This document shows positions 15,759 to 23,308 of a DNA stretch of 38,542 nucleotides, piece by piece. Each line of letters starts with the position of its first letter. Within the stretch, counting starts at the first letter, position 1. Source of the stretch: CAYTTR01 sp964440805 (lineage in GTDB: Bacteria; Acidobacteriota; Aminicenantia; Aminicenantales; Aminicenantaceae); assembly GCA_964440805.1 (NCBI GenBank), contig CAYTTR010000027.1, positions 1-38,542 on the forward strand, read 5' to 3'. The notes under the pieces were generated by a model, which had not been told where the DNA came from, did no database searches, and saw only the letters and a list, made by a program, of their open reading frames with translations. Position numbers and translations under genes: made by a program.

Positions 15759-16304
15759 TTAATGTGTAGCTCGAAACGGCATTCCCAATTTTTGTAAAAG
15801 AGCATAAGCCGTTTTGTCGGTCTCAGCCGAGGTGACAATAGTAATGTTCATCCCTCTCGCTTTCTCGACTTTAGTATAATCTATTTCCGGAAAAACCAAC
15901 TGATCTTTAAGAGCAAGAGTGTAATTTCCTCTTCCATCAAAAGAACTGGGGGAAACGCCGCGGAAGTCTCTAACGCGGGGGAGCACTATGTTTACCAGCC
16001 GGTCAAAAAACTCGTACATCTTTCTCCCTCTTAAAGTTACAAAACAGGCAATAGGTTGACCCTTCCGGAGCTTAAAAGAAGAAATCGATTTTTTTGCTCT
16101 AGATATCGCCGAGCATTGGCCACTAATCTGGCTAAGCTCCTCTTTGGCGGCATCCAACACTTTAATATTCTGGGTCGCTTCTCCGACACCGATATTAATT
16201 ACAATTTTCTCGAGCCCGGGAACAGCCATTATATTATCGATAGAAAGCTCGTTCTGGAGCTCAGGAATAACTTCTTTTTGATACTTTTCTAAAAGACGGC
16301 TCAT
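15759..16304 (-). CDS. rplE: 50S ribosomal protein L5
   Basis: This 181-aa 5S rRNA binder of the central protuberance contains VPGLEKIVINIGVGEA, the FKLRKGQPIACFVTLRG loop and VLPRVRDFRGVSPSSFDGRGNYTLAL. Length is normal. It lies between rplX and rpsN with short gaps. Confidence 0.98.
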   Translation of the reverse strand: MSRLLEKYQKEVIPELQNELSIDNIMAVPGLEKIVINIGVGEATQNIKVLDAAKEELSQISGQCSAISRAKKSISSFKLRKGQPIACFVTLRGRKMYEFFDRLVNIVLPRVRDFRGVSPSSFDGRGNYTLALKDQLVFPEIDYTKVEKARGMNITIVTSAETDKTAYALLQKLGMPFRATH

Positions 16305-16317
16305 TCTATTTCCCTCA

Positions 16318-16650
16318 TTATTGCTTTTCCAGACTAGACTTACACTTAGCGCAGACTCTTATTTTGCTCCCGTCTTTAAAGACCTTTCTTTTAACTCTGA
16401 CGCCCTGGCCGCATTCATTACAGTAGAGCATTAGATTGGAAACATCAATAGGAGCCTCTTTCTCCATGATTCCTCCCTGGATATTGCGTGACTGATCCCG
16501 GCGGACGAACTCCTTGACAAAATTCACCTTTTCCACAACAACTCTTCTCTTTTCAGGGATGACTTTCAAAACTTTCCCTGTTTTTCCCTTGTCTTTGCCA
16601 TTTATTACAACTACTGTATCGTTTTTTCTCAAAAAAATCTTTTCCATCAT
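16318..16650 (-). CDS. rplX: 50S ribosomal protein L24
   Basis: This 110-aa assembly initiator of the large subunit starts with a KOW motif (NDTVVVINGKDKGKTGKV). The C-terminal part has two CxxC pairs (CNEC and CAKC), so it is the zinc-ribbon-bearing type of bacterial L24. It overlaps rplN by 4 nt. Confidence 0.97.
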   Translation of the reverse strand: MMEKIFLRKNDTVVVINGKDKGKTGKVLKVIPEKRRVVVEKVNFVKEFVRRDQSRNIQGGIMEKEAPIDVSNLMLYCNECGQGVRVKRKVFKDGSKIRVCAKCKSSLEKQ

Positions 16651-17015
16651 AGCACCTCCGGAGCAAGAGAAACTATCTTCATGAACTTCAGCTCTCTTAG
16701 CTCACGGGCAACAGGTCCAAACACCCGGGTCCCAACCGGTTCTCCCTGCCTGTCAATAATCACTGCGGCATTCTCATCAAAACGAATATAAGAACCGTCT
16801 TTGCGGCGGATTTCTTTCTTCGTTCTAACAATAACCGCCCGGACTACTTTACCTTTTGGAATCTTACTCTCCGGATCGGACTGCTTGACCGTTGCTGAAA
16901 TTATATCACCAATCGAGGCGGTCTTTCCAACTCCTCCTCCCAGAGGAGTAATGCACAGGATTATTTTTGCTCCTGAATTATCAGCCACTTTGAGTTTTGT
17001 TTCTGCTTGTATCAT
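16647..17015 (-). CDS. rplN: 50S ribosomal protein L14
   Basis: L14 of 122 aa contacts the small subunit at the intersubunit bridge. MIQAETKLKVADNSGAK is the canonical start, and GTRVFGPVARELRE is near the end. The ATG at 17015 is chosen because it gives the normal length and has GAGGA 8 nt upstream. An in-frame TTG at 17030 would add five residues. The ATG lies inside the 3' end of rpsQ, giving a 35-nt overlap. Confidence 0.97.
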   Translation of the reverse strand: MIQAETKLKVADNSGAKIILCITPLGGGVGKTASIGDIISATVKQSDPESKIPKGKVVRAVIVRTKKEIRRKDGSYIRFDENAAVIIDRQGEPVGTRVFGPVARELRELKFMKIVSLAPEVL

Positions 17016-17307
17016 CTTTTCCGTCCTCAACCTGTTTTTCTTTTTCGCTGGGGGAAAGCCCTACGATTTCCTGGACTTTCCACCTCTTCCTCTTGCTCAA
17101 GGGCCGGGTCTCCACGATACGAACGAGATCTCCAACCTTGCATTTCTCGAGTTCATCATGGACCATATACTTTTCTTTACGCCTGATGATTTTTTTGTAT
17201 AAAGAATGTTGGACAGGACGGGCCACCTCGACGGTCACGGTCTTCTTCATGCTGGTTCCTATAACTACACCCAACCTGGTTTGCCTTCTCTGTTGTTGTT
17301 GGTTCAT
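16981..17307 (-). CDS. rpsQ: 30S ribosomal protein S17, with C-terminal tail
   Basis: S17 binds 16S rRNA early in assembly. The core is clear: RLGVVIGTSMKKTVTVEV, VHDELEKCKVGDLVRIVETRPLSKRKRW. At 108 aa it exceeds the usual 80-90. The excess is a hydrophilic tail after about residue 85 (SPSEKEKQVEDGKDD...), and the tail codons run 35 nt into rplN. It overlaps rpmC by 4 nt. Confidence 0.97.
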   Translation of the reverse strand: MNQQQQRRQTRLGVVIGTSMKKTVTVEVARPVQHSLYKKIIRRKEKYMVHDELEKCKVGDLVRIVETRPLSKRKRWKVQEIVGLSPSEKEKQVEDGKDDTSRNKTQSG

Positions 17308-17507
17308 TCTTCTTTCTTCCCTTCCTGGAATTCTTTCATCAGTGTTTTGATGCGGGCTATATCTTTTTTTATATTCCGCATTTTCATGGAATTCTCAAGT
17401 TGCCCTAAAGAGTATTGAAATTTCAGCTTAAAAAGCTGGTCTTTTAGTTCTATCTCTTTTTGTTCCAGCTCATCAAGAGACATGTCCCGCAATTCTCTTG
17501 CTTTCAT
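17304..17507 (-). CDS. rpmC: 50S ribosomal protein L29
   Basis: This 67-aa two-helix protein near the exit tunnel, a contact site for trigger factor and SRP, opens with MKARELRDMSLDELEQKE and contains FQYSLGQLENSMKMRNIKKDIARIKT. It overlaps rplP and rpsQ by about 4 nt each, giving tight coupling. Confidence 0.97.
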   Translation of the reverse strand: MKARELRDMSLDELEQKEIELKDQLFKLKFQYSLGQLENSMKMRNIKKDIARIKTLMKEFQEGKKEE

Positions 17508-17926
17508 CGTATCACCCTGTTTTCTCTGGATATGAACCGGGTTTTCATAGGAAGTTTATGAGCAGCCAATCTCATAGCTTCCCTGGCAATAGATTCCTCA
17601 ACGCCTTCCAATTCAAAAATAATTCTGCCCGGTTTAATAACATCTACCCAAAACTCGGGATCGCCTTTTCCTTTGCCCATTCTAACCTCAGTGGGCTTTT
17701 TGGTTACCGGTTTCCAGGGAAAGACCCGGATCCATAGTTTTCCCTTCCTTTTCATGTAACGGGTGATGGTAATCCGGCCTGCCTCAACCTGGCGTGAAGT
17801 TAACCAGCAAGGCTCTATTGCCTGAAGCCCGTACTTGCCAAAATTTAATTCCGAGCCTCGAAAAGCTTTGCCTTTCATCCGTCCCCGTTGTTGTTTCCTG
17901 TACTTGACCTTCTTTGGCATCAACAT
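17504..17926 (-). CDS. rplP: 50S ribosomal protein L16
   Basis: This 140-aa protein lines the A-site region of the large subunit. MLMPKKVKYRKQQRGRMKG is the canonical start, and GKGKGDPEFWV and the C-terminal KLPMKTRFISR segment are diagnostic. GAGGAG lies 8 nt before the first ATG, which supports that start over the third codon. It starts 2 nt after the rpsC stop. Confidence 0.98.
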   Translation of the reverse strand: MLMPKKVKYRKQQRGRMKGKAFRGSELNFGKYGLQAIEPCWLTSRQVEAGRITITRYMKRKGKLWIRVFPWKPVTKKPTEVRMGKGKGDPEFWVDVIKPGRIIFELEGVEESIAREAMRLAAHKLPMKTRFISRENRVIR

Positions 17927-17928
17927 GG

Positions 17929-18597
17929 CTAAATCTCCTCAATCTCTGTGACCTGAGAAGTCATTTTGGACTTTTCCACGTCCTGTCTATATATCCACAC
18001 TTTGATACCAATTTGTCCATAAGTAGTAAATGCTTCTGTAAAGCCATAGTCAATATCTGCCCGAAGGGTTTGTAGAGGAAGTTGCCCCCTCAAGTACCAC
18101 TCAGACCGGGCGATTTCTACTCCCCCCAGCCTTCCGGAACACATTACCTTGATACCTTTGGCTCCCATTTTCATGGCCATTTCCACTGCCCTTCTCATAG
18201 CCCGGCGGTAAGCAATTCTTTTTTCTAACTGGATAGCAATTCCTTCAGCCACTAAAATAGAGTCAAGTTCAGGTTTATCCACTTCACGGATATCGATGTA
18301 AATTTCACGGTCTGTTATACTCTCCAGAAAAGTTTTCAAACTTTCTATTTCTTTTCCGCCTCTTCCAATGACAATACCCGGCCTGGCGGTGTGAATAATA
18401 ACCCGTACTTTAGGTCCCACTCGTTCCACATCTACCCGGGATATACCGGCATGGTAATAGCGCTTTTTAATGGTCTTTTTCATCTCCAAGTCTTCATGGA
18501 CAAGCCTGCTATAGTTGGTTCCCTTGGAAAACCAGCGAGATGTCCACTGTTTGTTAAAGCCTAACCTAAAACCATAAGGATGAGTTTTCTGTCCCAC
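17929..18597 (-). CDS. rpsC: 30S ribosomal protein S3
   Basis: This 222-aa protein lines the mRNA entry channel. It opens MGQKTHPYGFRLGFNKQW, has the KH domain with GRGGKEI (VIIHTARPGIVIGRGGKEIE) and a C-terminal domain with GRLGGVEIARSEWYLRG. Length is normal. It lies between rplV and rplP with gaps of 3 and 2 nt. Confidence 0.98.
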   Translation of the reverse strand: MGQKTHPYGFRLGFNKQWTSRWFSKGTNYSRLVHEDLEMKKTIKKRYYHAGISRVDVERVGPKVRVIIHTARPGIVIGRGGKEIESLKTFLESITDREIYIDIREVDKPELDSILVAEGIAIQLEKRIAYRRAMRRAVEMAMKMGAKGIKVMCSGRLGGVEIARSEWYLRGQLPLQTLRADIDYGFTEAFTTYGQIGIKVWIYRQDVEKSKMTSQVTEIEEI

Positions 18598-18600
18598 TTT

Positions 18601-18963
18601 TTATCTCCCTTTCTTTTCTTCTAAATAGACATGGACATGGCTCGTCCTTTTCAGGATAGGAGCTGCTCTTCCTCTGGCTGCGGCCCTGAACCTTTTCCAT
18701 TGAGGCCCTTGGTTGACGAAAATCTTGGATACATACAAGTTATCCACATCCACATTCGGTTCTTTCTGCTGGGCATTGGCGATAGCCGAACGAAGCACTT
18801 TTTCCACGATTGCACTGGCTTTCTTCTTCTTGGAATAGCGAAGAATAGTCAAGGCCTCTCCCACATACCTGTCTCTGAGTAAATCAGTAACCAAGCGGCA
18901 TTTCAATGGGGAAATCCGGATGTGTTTTCCCACAGCATGCGAAATATAACCTTGTGCACTCAT
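18601..18963 (-). CDS. rplV: 50S ribosomal protein L22
   Basis: This 120-aa protein extends into the peptide exit tunnel. The RISPLKCRLVTDLLR opening, the SAIANAQQK helix and the tunnel hairpin FRAAARGRAAPILKRTSHVHV are diagnostic. Its ATG starts 1 nt after the rpsS stop. Confidence 0.98.
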   Translation of the reverse strand: MSAQGYISHAVGKHIRISPLKCRLVTDLLRDRYVGEALTILRYSKKKKASAIVEKVLRSAIANAQQKEPNVDVDNLYVSKIFVNQGPQWKRFRAAARGRAAPILKRTSHVHVYLEEKKGR

Positions 18964-18964
18964 T

Positions 18965-19255
18965 TTACTTCTTTACCCTTATAGTTCGAGCCGTTTTTGT
19001 GGTATGACCTTTAAAAGTTCTGGTAGGAGAAAATTCTCCTAATTTATGTCCAACCATGTTTTCTGTAATGAAAACAGGAATAAATCTCTTTCCGTTGTGG
19101 ACCGCAATGGTCATTCCCACCATTTCCGGTATTATGGTAGAACTCCTGGACCAGGTCTTGATGACTTGCCTTTTCTCCTTCTGTTTGGAAATTTCCTGGA
19201 TCTTTTTTAATAGTTTTTTATCAACAAATGGTCCTTTTTTCATCGATCGAGCCAT
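18965..19255 (-). CDS. rpsS: 30S ribosomal protein S19
   Basis: This 96-aa head protein forms a complex with S13. MARSMKKGPFVDKKLLKK, TWSRSSTIIPEMVG and HKLGEFSPTRTFKGH are typical. It starts 2 nt after the rplB stop and is followed directly by rplV. Confidence 0.98.
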   Translation of the reverse strand: MARSMKKGPFVDKKLLKKIQEISKQKEKRQVIKTWSRSSTIIPEMVGMTIAVHNGKRFIPVFITENMVGHKLGEFSPTRTFKGHTTKTARTIRVKK

Positions 19256-19257
19256 AA

Positions 19258-20085
19258 TTACTTACTCCTTCGTCGGACGATGAACTTTTGAGTCCTTTTA
19301 TTCTTTCTTGTTTTATACCCCTTAGTGGGGATCCCGGTTGGAGAAACAGGATGCCGGCCTCCCTTCGCTTTTCCTTCACCCCCTCCATGGGGATGATCAA
19401 TCGGGTTCATGGCTGTTCCTCTCACGTGGGGTCTTCGTCCTAACCACCGTTTACTACCAGCTTTGCCTAAGGATATATTTTGATGATCTACATTTCCTAC
19501 CTGACCGATAGTAGCCCGGCAATCTAAGTGAACTTCCCTGATTTCAGAGGAAGGCATCCGGAGTTGGGCATAGTCACCTTCTTTGGCCAGGATCTGAGCG
19601 CCCGAGCCAGCAGACTTGGCTACCTGTCCTCCTTTTCCTTTTTTCAGTTCAATGTTATGAATAACAGTGCCTAAAGGAATATACCGAAGAGGCATTGAGT
19701 TACCTGGGAAAATGTCCACCTGGCTGTTGGAAGAAATTACGGTCTGACCAACTTTTAGACTAACAGGAGTTAGAATGTAACGCCTTTCTCCATCTTTGTA
19801 CTTAACAAGAGAAATAAGGGCAGAACGATTGGGATCATATTCCACAGTTTCCACTACTCCCGGAACTTCCAATTTATCTCTTTTAAAATCAATAATTCTG
19901 TACATCCTCTTATGTCCACCGCCGCGGTGCCTAATGGTAATCACACCTTTAGTGTTTCTGCCGCCTTTCTTTCTCACCGGTTTCATTAACGGTTTATAAG
20001 GCGAAGAGGTAGTAACTTCTTCTCTTGTTAGTCCACTTTTATGTCTGGCCCCAGCTGAAGTTGGTCTGTAATTCTTTATACCCAT
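19258..20085 (-). CDS. rplB: 50S ribosomal protein L2
   Basis: This 275-aa protein is essential for subunit joining and peptidyl-transferase structure. MGIKNYRPTSAGARH opens it. ITIRHRGGGHKRMYR lies near the N-terminus, and RPHVRGTAMNPIDHPHGGGEGK is the conserved loop containing the functionally important His. It lies 2 nt from rplW and from rpsS. Confidence 0.98.
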   Translation of the reverse strand: MGIKNYRPTSAGARHKSGLTREEVTTSSPYKPLMKPVRKKGGRNTKGVITIRHRGGGHKRMYRIIDFKRDKLEVPGVVETVEYDPNRSALISLVKYKDGERRYILTPVSLKVGQTVISSNSQVDIFPGNSMPLRYIPLGTVIHNIELKKGKGGQVAKSAGSGAQILAKEGDYAQLRMPSSEIREVHLDCRATIGQVGNVDHQNISLGKAGSKRWLGRRPHVRGTAMNPIDHPHGGGEGKAKGGRHPVSPTGIPTKGYKTRKNKRTQKFIVRRRSK

Positions 20086-20087
20086 TT

Positions 20088-20384
20088 TTAGACTGCCTCA
20101 AAATATTCTATCATTTTTTCGCCTTCTTTGAGCTTAACACAAGCTTTTTTCCAGTCCTTTGTTTTCCCTGTGTTTCTTCCTACACGTCTTGTTTTTCCTT
20201 TTCGGCTCATTACCCGAACCTTATCCACTTTCACTTTGAAAAGCTGTTCTACAGCCTTTTTTATCTCAGATTTATTGGCCCTTGAATCTACTTCGAAGCA
20301 AATTTCCCGGTTCTTTTCCTTAAGCCACGTACTTTTCTCTGTTATTACAGGCCTTATTATTATCTGATAAGGGTCTTTATTCAC
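20088..20384 (-). CDS. rplW: 50S ribosomal protein L23
   Basis: This 98-aa protein sits at the exit tunnel and docks trigger factor and SRP. DPYQIIIRPVITEKST, the FEVDSRANKSEIKKAVEQLFKV segment and the basic GKTRRVGRNTGKTKDWKKA loop are diagnostic. It overlaps rplD by 4 nt. Confidence 0.98.
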   Translation of the reverse strand: MNKDPYQIIIRPVITEKSTWLKEKNREICFEVDSRANKSEIKKAVEQLFKVKVDKVRVMSRKGKTRRVGRNTGKTKDWKKACVKLKEGEKMIEYFEAV

Positions 20385-21001
20385 TTCAATCTCTCCATTA
20401 ATGAATCAAAGGCTCTCTGGGAAAACACCAGCCACTTATACTTTAGAACATCATAAACTCCCAAACAAACATAGTTCATTGGTTTAACTCGAGGAATGTT
20501 CTTTAAGGCCAGAAACATATTTTTGTTTTCATGAGTATCCACAACCAAGGCTGAATCAAGCTTGAGTTTACTCAAGAATTCAGTTCCCTCTTTTGTCTTA
20601 GGAGAATTGAATTCCAGGGTATCAACAACCATAAGTTGATTCTCCGCCAGCTTCATAGAAAGAATCGACCGGAGAGCATTTCTTTTGGCTTTTTTGGGAA
20701 TGTTGTAGGAGAAATCTCTTGGCTTAGGCCCGAATGTAGCACCTCCTTTTCTCCACAGAGGAGATCGGATGCTTCCAGCCCGGGCTCGACCGGTTCCTTT
20801 TTGCCTCCAGGGTTTTCTACCTCCACCCCTGATTTCGTTCCTGGTCTTGGTAGAAGCAGTTCCTCGTCTCTGGTTAGACCGATAATTGACTACAGCCTCG
20901 TAAACAAGATGCTCCTTGACCGTATATGAAAACACCTCCTTAGGAACACTGATTTCCTTTATCTTCTGACCACTTTTGCTTAAGACCTTAACTTTTGCCA
21001 T
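20381..21001 (-). CDS. rplD: 50S ribosomal protein L4
   Basis: This 206-aa protein has an extended loop that reaches the exit tunnel (RGTASTKTRNEIRGGGRKPWRQKGTGRARAGS, about 44-77). In enterobacteria L4 also regulates the S10 operon. The C-terminal Rossmann-like half has the usual VVDTHENKN segment. It follows rplC by 10 nt and overlaps rplW by 4 nt. Confidence 0.98.
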   Translation of the reverse strand: MAKVKVLSKSGQKIKEISVPKEVFSYTVKEHLVYEAVVNYRSNQRRGTASTKTRNEIRGGGRKPWRQKGTGRARAGSIRSPLWRKGGATFGPKPRDFSYNIPKKAKRNALRSILSMKLAENQLMVVDTLEFNSPKTKEGTEFLSKLKLDSALVVDTHENKNMFLALKNIPRVKPMNYVCLGVYDVLKYKWLVFSQRAFDSLMERLK

Positions 21002-21011
21002 TTTTAACTCT

Positions 21012-21659
21012 TTACTCTTCAGATTTCGGTTTGAAAGCGGATTTTTTGATAAGAAGAAATCCTCCCTTGGCTCCCGGTGCTGAGCCTTTAACTATCATAA
21101 GATTACTTTCCTTTTCTGTTTTTACTACCAGCAGGTTCCTGACCGAAACCTTTCTATCTCCCATATGGCCGGGAAGCTTTTTCCCTTTAAACACCCGGGA
21201 CGGGAAAGCAGAAGAACCAATAGAACCCGGAGCGCGATGTAACATGGAACCATGGCTGGCTTTACCACCTTTGAAACCGTAACGTTTAACTACTCCGGTA
21301 AATCCTTTTCCTTTACTTATTCCAACGATATCCACTTTTTCGCCTGGTTGGAAAATATCTACAGATATCTGGTCTCCCTCTTTAATCTCATCCGAAGAAT
21401 CAAAACTAAATTCCCTCATAATCTTGACAGGCTGAACTCCCGCTTTCTCAAAGTGTTTTCCAAGCGGTTTGTTAATCTTCTTTTCCTTTTTCTTCTCCAT
21501 AAAACCCAGTTGAATCGAGAAATAGCCATCATTTTTCTTGGTCTTTTTCTGAATTACCGTACATGGGCCAGCCTCGATTACAGTGGCCGGAATAACATTT
21601 CCATCCTGGTCGAAGACCTGGGTCATTCCGATTTTTCTTCCGATCAATCCTTCTATCAT
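21012..21659 (-). CDS. rplC: 50S ribosomal protein L3
   Basis: This 215-aa protein reaches the peptidyl-transferase centre. It opens MIEGLIGRKIGMTQVF and has the KGKGFTGVVKRYGFKGG and HGSMLHRAPGSIG segments; the Gln often methylated in proteobacterial L3 appears as Met or Leu here. It follows rpsJ by 3 nt. Confidence 0.98.
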   Translation of the reverse strand: MIEGLIGRKIGMTQVFDQDGNVIPATVIEAGPCTVIQKKTKKNDGYFSIQLGFMEKKKEKKINKPLGKHFEKAGVQPVKIMREFSFDSSDEIKEGDQISVDIFQPGEKVDIVGISKGKGFTGVVKRYGFKGGKASHGSMLHRAPGSIGSSAFPSRVFKGKKLPGHMGDRKVSVRNLLVVKTEKESNLMIVKGSAPGAKGGFLLIKKSAFKPKSEE

Positions 21660-21662
21660 GGC

Positions 21663-21980
21663 TTATTCTCCTGTCCCAAAAGCCTGAATCTCTACATCAA
21701 TCCCAGCCGGAAGGTCCAATTTCTGAAGTTCTTCAATAGTTTCGTTGTTATATTCACTGATATCAATCAATCTTTTATGGATCCTCATCTCAAAATGTTC
21801 TCTCGATCTTTTGTCCACATGAGGAGACCGAAGAACACAAAACCGATGAATTCGGGTGGGCAGAGGAACAGGCCCTGAAATTTTTGCACCGGTCCTTTTT
21901 GCCTTAATGACAATATCTTTAACAGATTGGTCTAACAGCCTATGGTCAAAAGATTGGAGTCTGATTCTTATCTTTTCCAT
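21663..21980 (-). CDS. rpsJ: 30S ribosomal protein S10 (NusE)
   Basis: S10 of 105 aa works in the head of the small subunit and, as NusE, in coupling transcription to translation through NusG. MEKIRIRLQSFDHRLLDQS is the canonical start. An in-frame ATG at 22007 would add nine residues, but the ATG at 21980 has GAGGAA 7 nt upstream and fits the family. It heads the S10 group, 70 nt after tuf. Confidence 0.97.
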   Translation of the reverse strand: MEKIRIRLQSFDHRLLDQSVKDIVIKAKRTGAKISGPVPLPTRIHRFCVLRSPHVDKRSREHFEMRIHKRLIDISEYNNETIEELQKLDLPAGIDVEIQAFGTGE

Positions 21981-22050
21981 TGTCTTGTTCCTCACATGTC
22001 CTTCCATGTCTTTTCTGGTTTATTCTTTGGGACCGGCCAAACATTTTTTC

Positions 22051-23253
22051 CTATTCCAGGATTTCAGTAACCGTCCCCGCTCCTACTGTCCGGCCTCCCT
22101 CTCGAATGGCAAACTTCAGCCCTTTCTCCATAGCCACATCGGTTATCAAGTTAATCTCCAAATTCACATTGTCCCCAGGCATCACCATCTCCACTCCCTG
22201 CGCTAACTTCACCGTCCCCGTCACATCGGTCGTCCGAAAATAAAACTGCGGCCGATATCCTGTAAAAAACGGCGTGTGCCGTCCTCCCTCTTCCTTCTTC
22301 AAGGCATATATCTCTGCCTTAAAACGATGATGCGGCATAATCGACCCAGACTTGGCTAACACCATCCCTCGCTCCACTTCCTCCTTGTCCGTTCCCCTTA
22401 ACAACACCCCCACATTATCCCCAGCTATACCCTCTTCCAGAGTCTTGCGAAACATCTCCACACCTGTCACTACCCGCTTCTTGGTCTCCCCAAATCCTAC
22501 TATCTCTACCTCCCCGCCTACCTTCACCTTTCCCCGCTCCACTCGCCCTGTCACCACCGTCCCTCGCCCGCTTATCGTAAATATGTCCTCTATGGGCATC
22601 AAAAACGGCTGATCAACCAGCCTCGCCGGCTCAGGTATAAAACTGTCTATCGCTTCCATTAACTCCACTACCGCCTTGTTCAACTCACCTGACGGATCTC
22701 CATCCGACCCCAACGACTTCAACGCACTACCCCTAACCACCGGTACCTTGTCCCCAGGAAATTCATACTTCGTCAACAACTCCCTCACCTCTAACTCCAC
22801 TAAATCCAATATCTCCGGATCATCCACCAAATCCACCTTGTTTATAAAGACCACTATCGCCGGTACATTCACCTGCCTCGCCAATAATATGTGCTCCCGA
22901 GTCTGCGGCATCGGCCCATCATCAGCCGCTACCACCAACACCGCTCCATCCATCTGCGCCGCCCCAGTTATCATGTTCTTTATATAGTCAGCATGACCAG
23001 GACAATCTATGTGCGCATAATGCCGGTTCGGCGTCTCATACTCTATGTGCGCTATCTGGATCGTCAATCCCCTCTCCTTCTCCTCAGGCGCATTGTCTAT
23101 CTGATCATATCCTATAAAACCTACCTTCCCTCCACTCATCTTGTTCAATACCTTCGTTATCGCCGCCGTCAACGTCGTCTTACCATGATCTACGTGCCCT
23201 ATCGTCCCTATGTTTAAATGCGGCTTCGTCCGCTCAAACTTTGCCTTCGCCAT
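22051..23253 (-). CDS. tuf: Elongation factor Tu (complete copy)
   Basis: This 400-aa GTPase delivers aminoacyl-tRNA to the ribosome. The G motifs are GHVDHGKT (19-26), DCPGH (83-87), NKVD (138-141) and SALK (176-179), followed by both beta-barrel domains. A strong AGGAGGT lies just upstream. Codon use is strikingly unlike its neighbours: Thr is almost always ACG, Ile is ATA in ten of the first eleven cases, and Leu is TTG/TTA. A second copy, mostly hidden by a run of N, lies at 38257-38434; the shared repeat covers 22033-23267. It sits between fusA and rpsJ, the classical str-operon position. Confidence 0.98.
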   Translation of the reverse strand: MAKAKFERTKPHLNIGTIGHVDHGKTTLTAAITKVLNKMSGGKVGFIGYDQIDNAPEEKERGLTIQIAHIEYETPNRHYAHIDCPGHADYIKNMITGAAQMDGAVLVVAADDGPMPQTREHILLARQVNVPAIVVFINKVDLVDDPEILDLVELEVRELLTKYEFPGDKVPVVRGSALKSLGSDGDPSGELNKAVVELMEAIDSFIPEPARLVDQPFLMPIEDIFTISGRGTVVTGRVERGKVKVGGEVEIVGFGETKKRVVTGVEMFRKTLEEGIAGDNVGVLLRGTDKEEVERGMVLAKSGSIMPHHRFKAEIYALKKEEGGRHTPFFTGYRPQFYFRTTDVTGTVKLAQGVEMVMPGDNVNLEINLITDVAMEKGLKFAIREGGRTVGAGTVTEILE

Positions 23254-23308
23254 TTCTCTTACCTCCTTTTAATCTCTCGATCTATCAGGGATTTTTTCTC
23301 CTTGACGA

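Noticed and set aside
21252..21878. 208-codon plus-strand open frame opposite rplC and rpsJ
   Set aside because: It is a shadow of two certain ribosomal protein genes, with low-complexity composition and no recognisable domain.
22352..23217. Long plus-strand open frames opposite tuf, rich in Thr, Ser and Pro or in Arg and Tyr
   Set aside because: They result from the purine-ending codon bias of tuf, which removes stop codons on the other strand; they are not genes.
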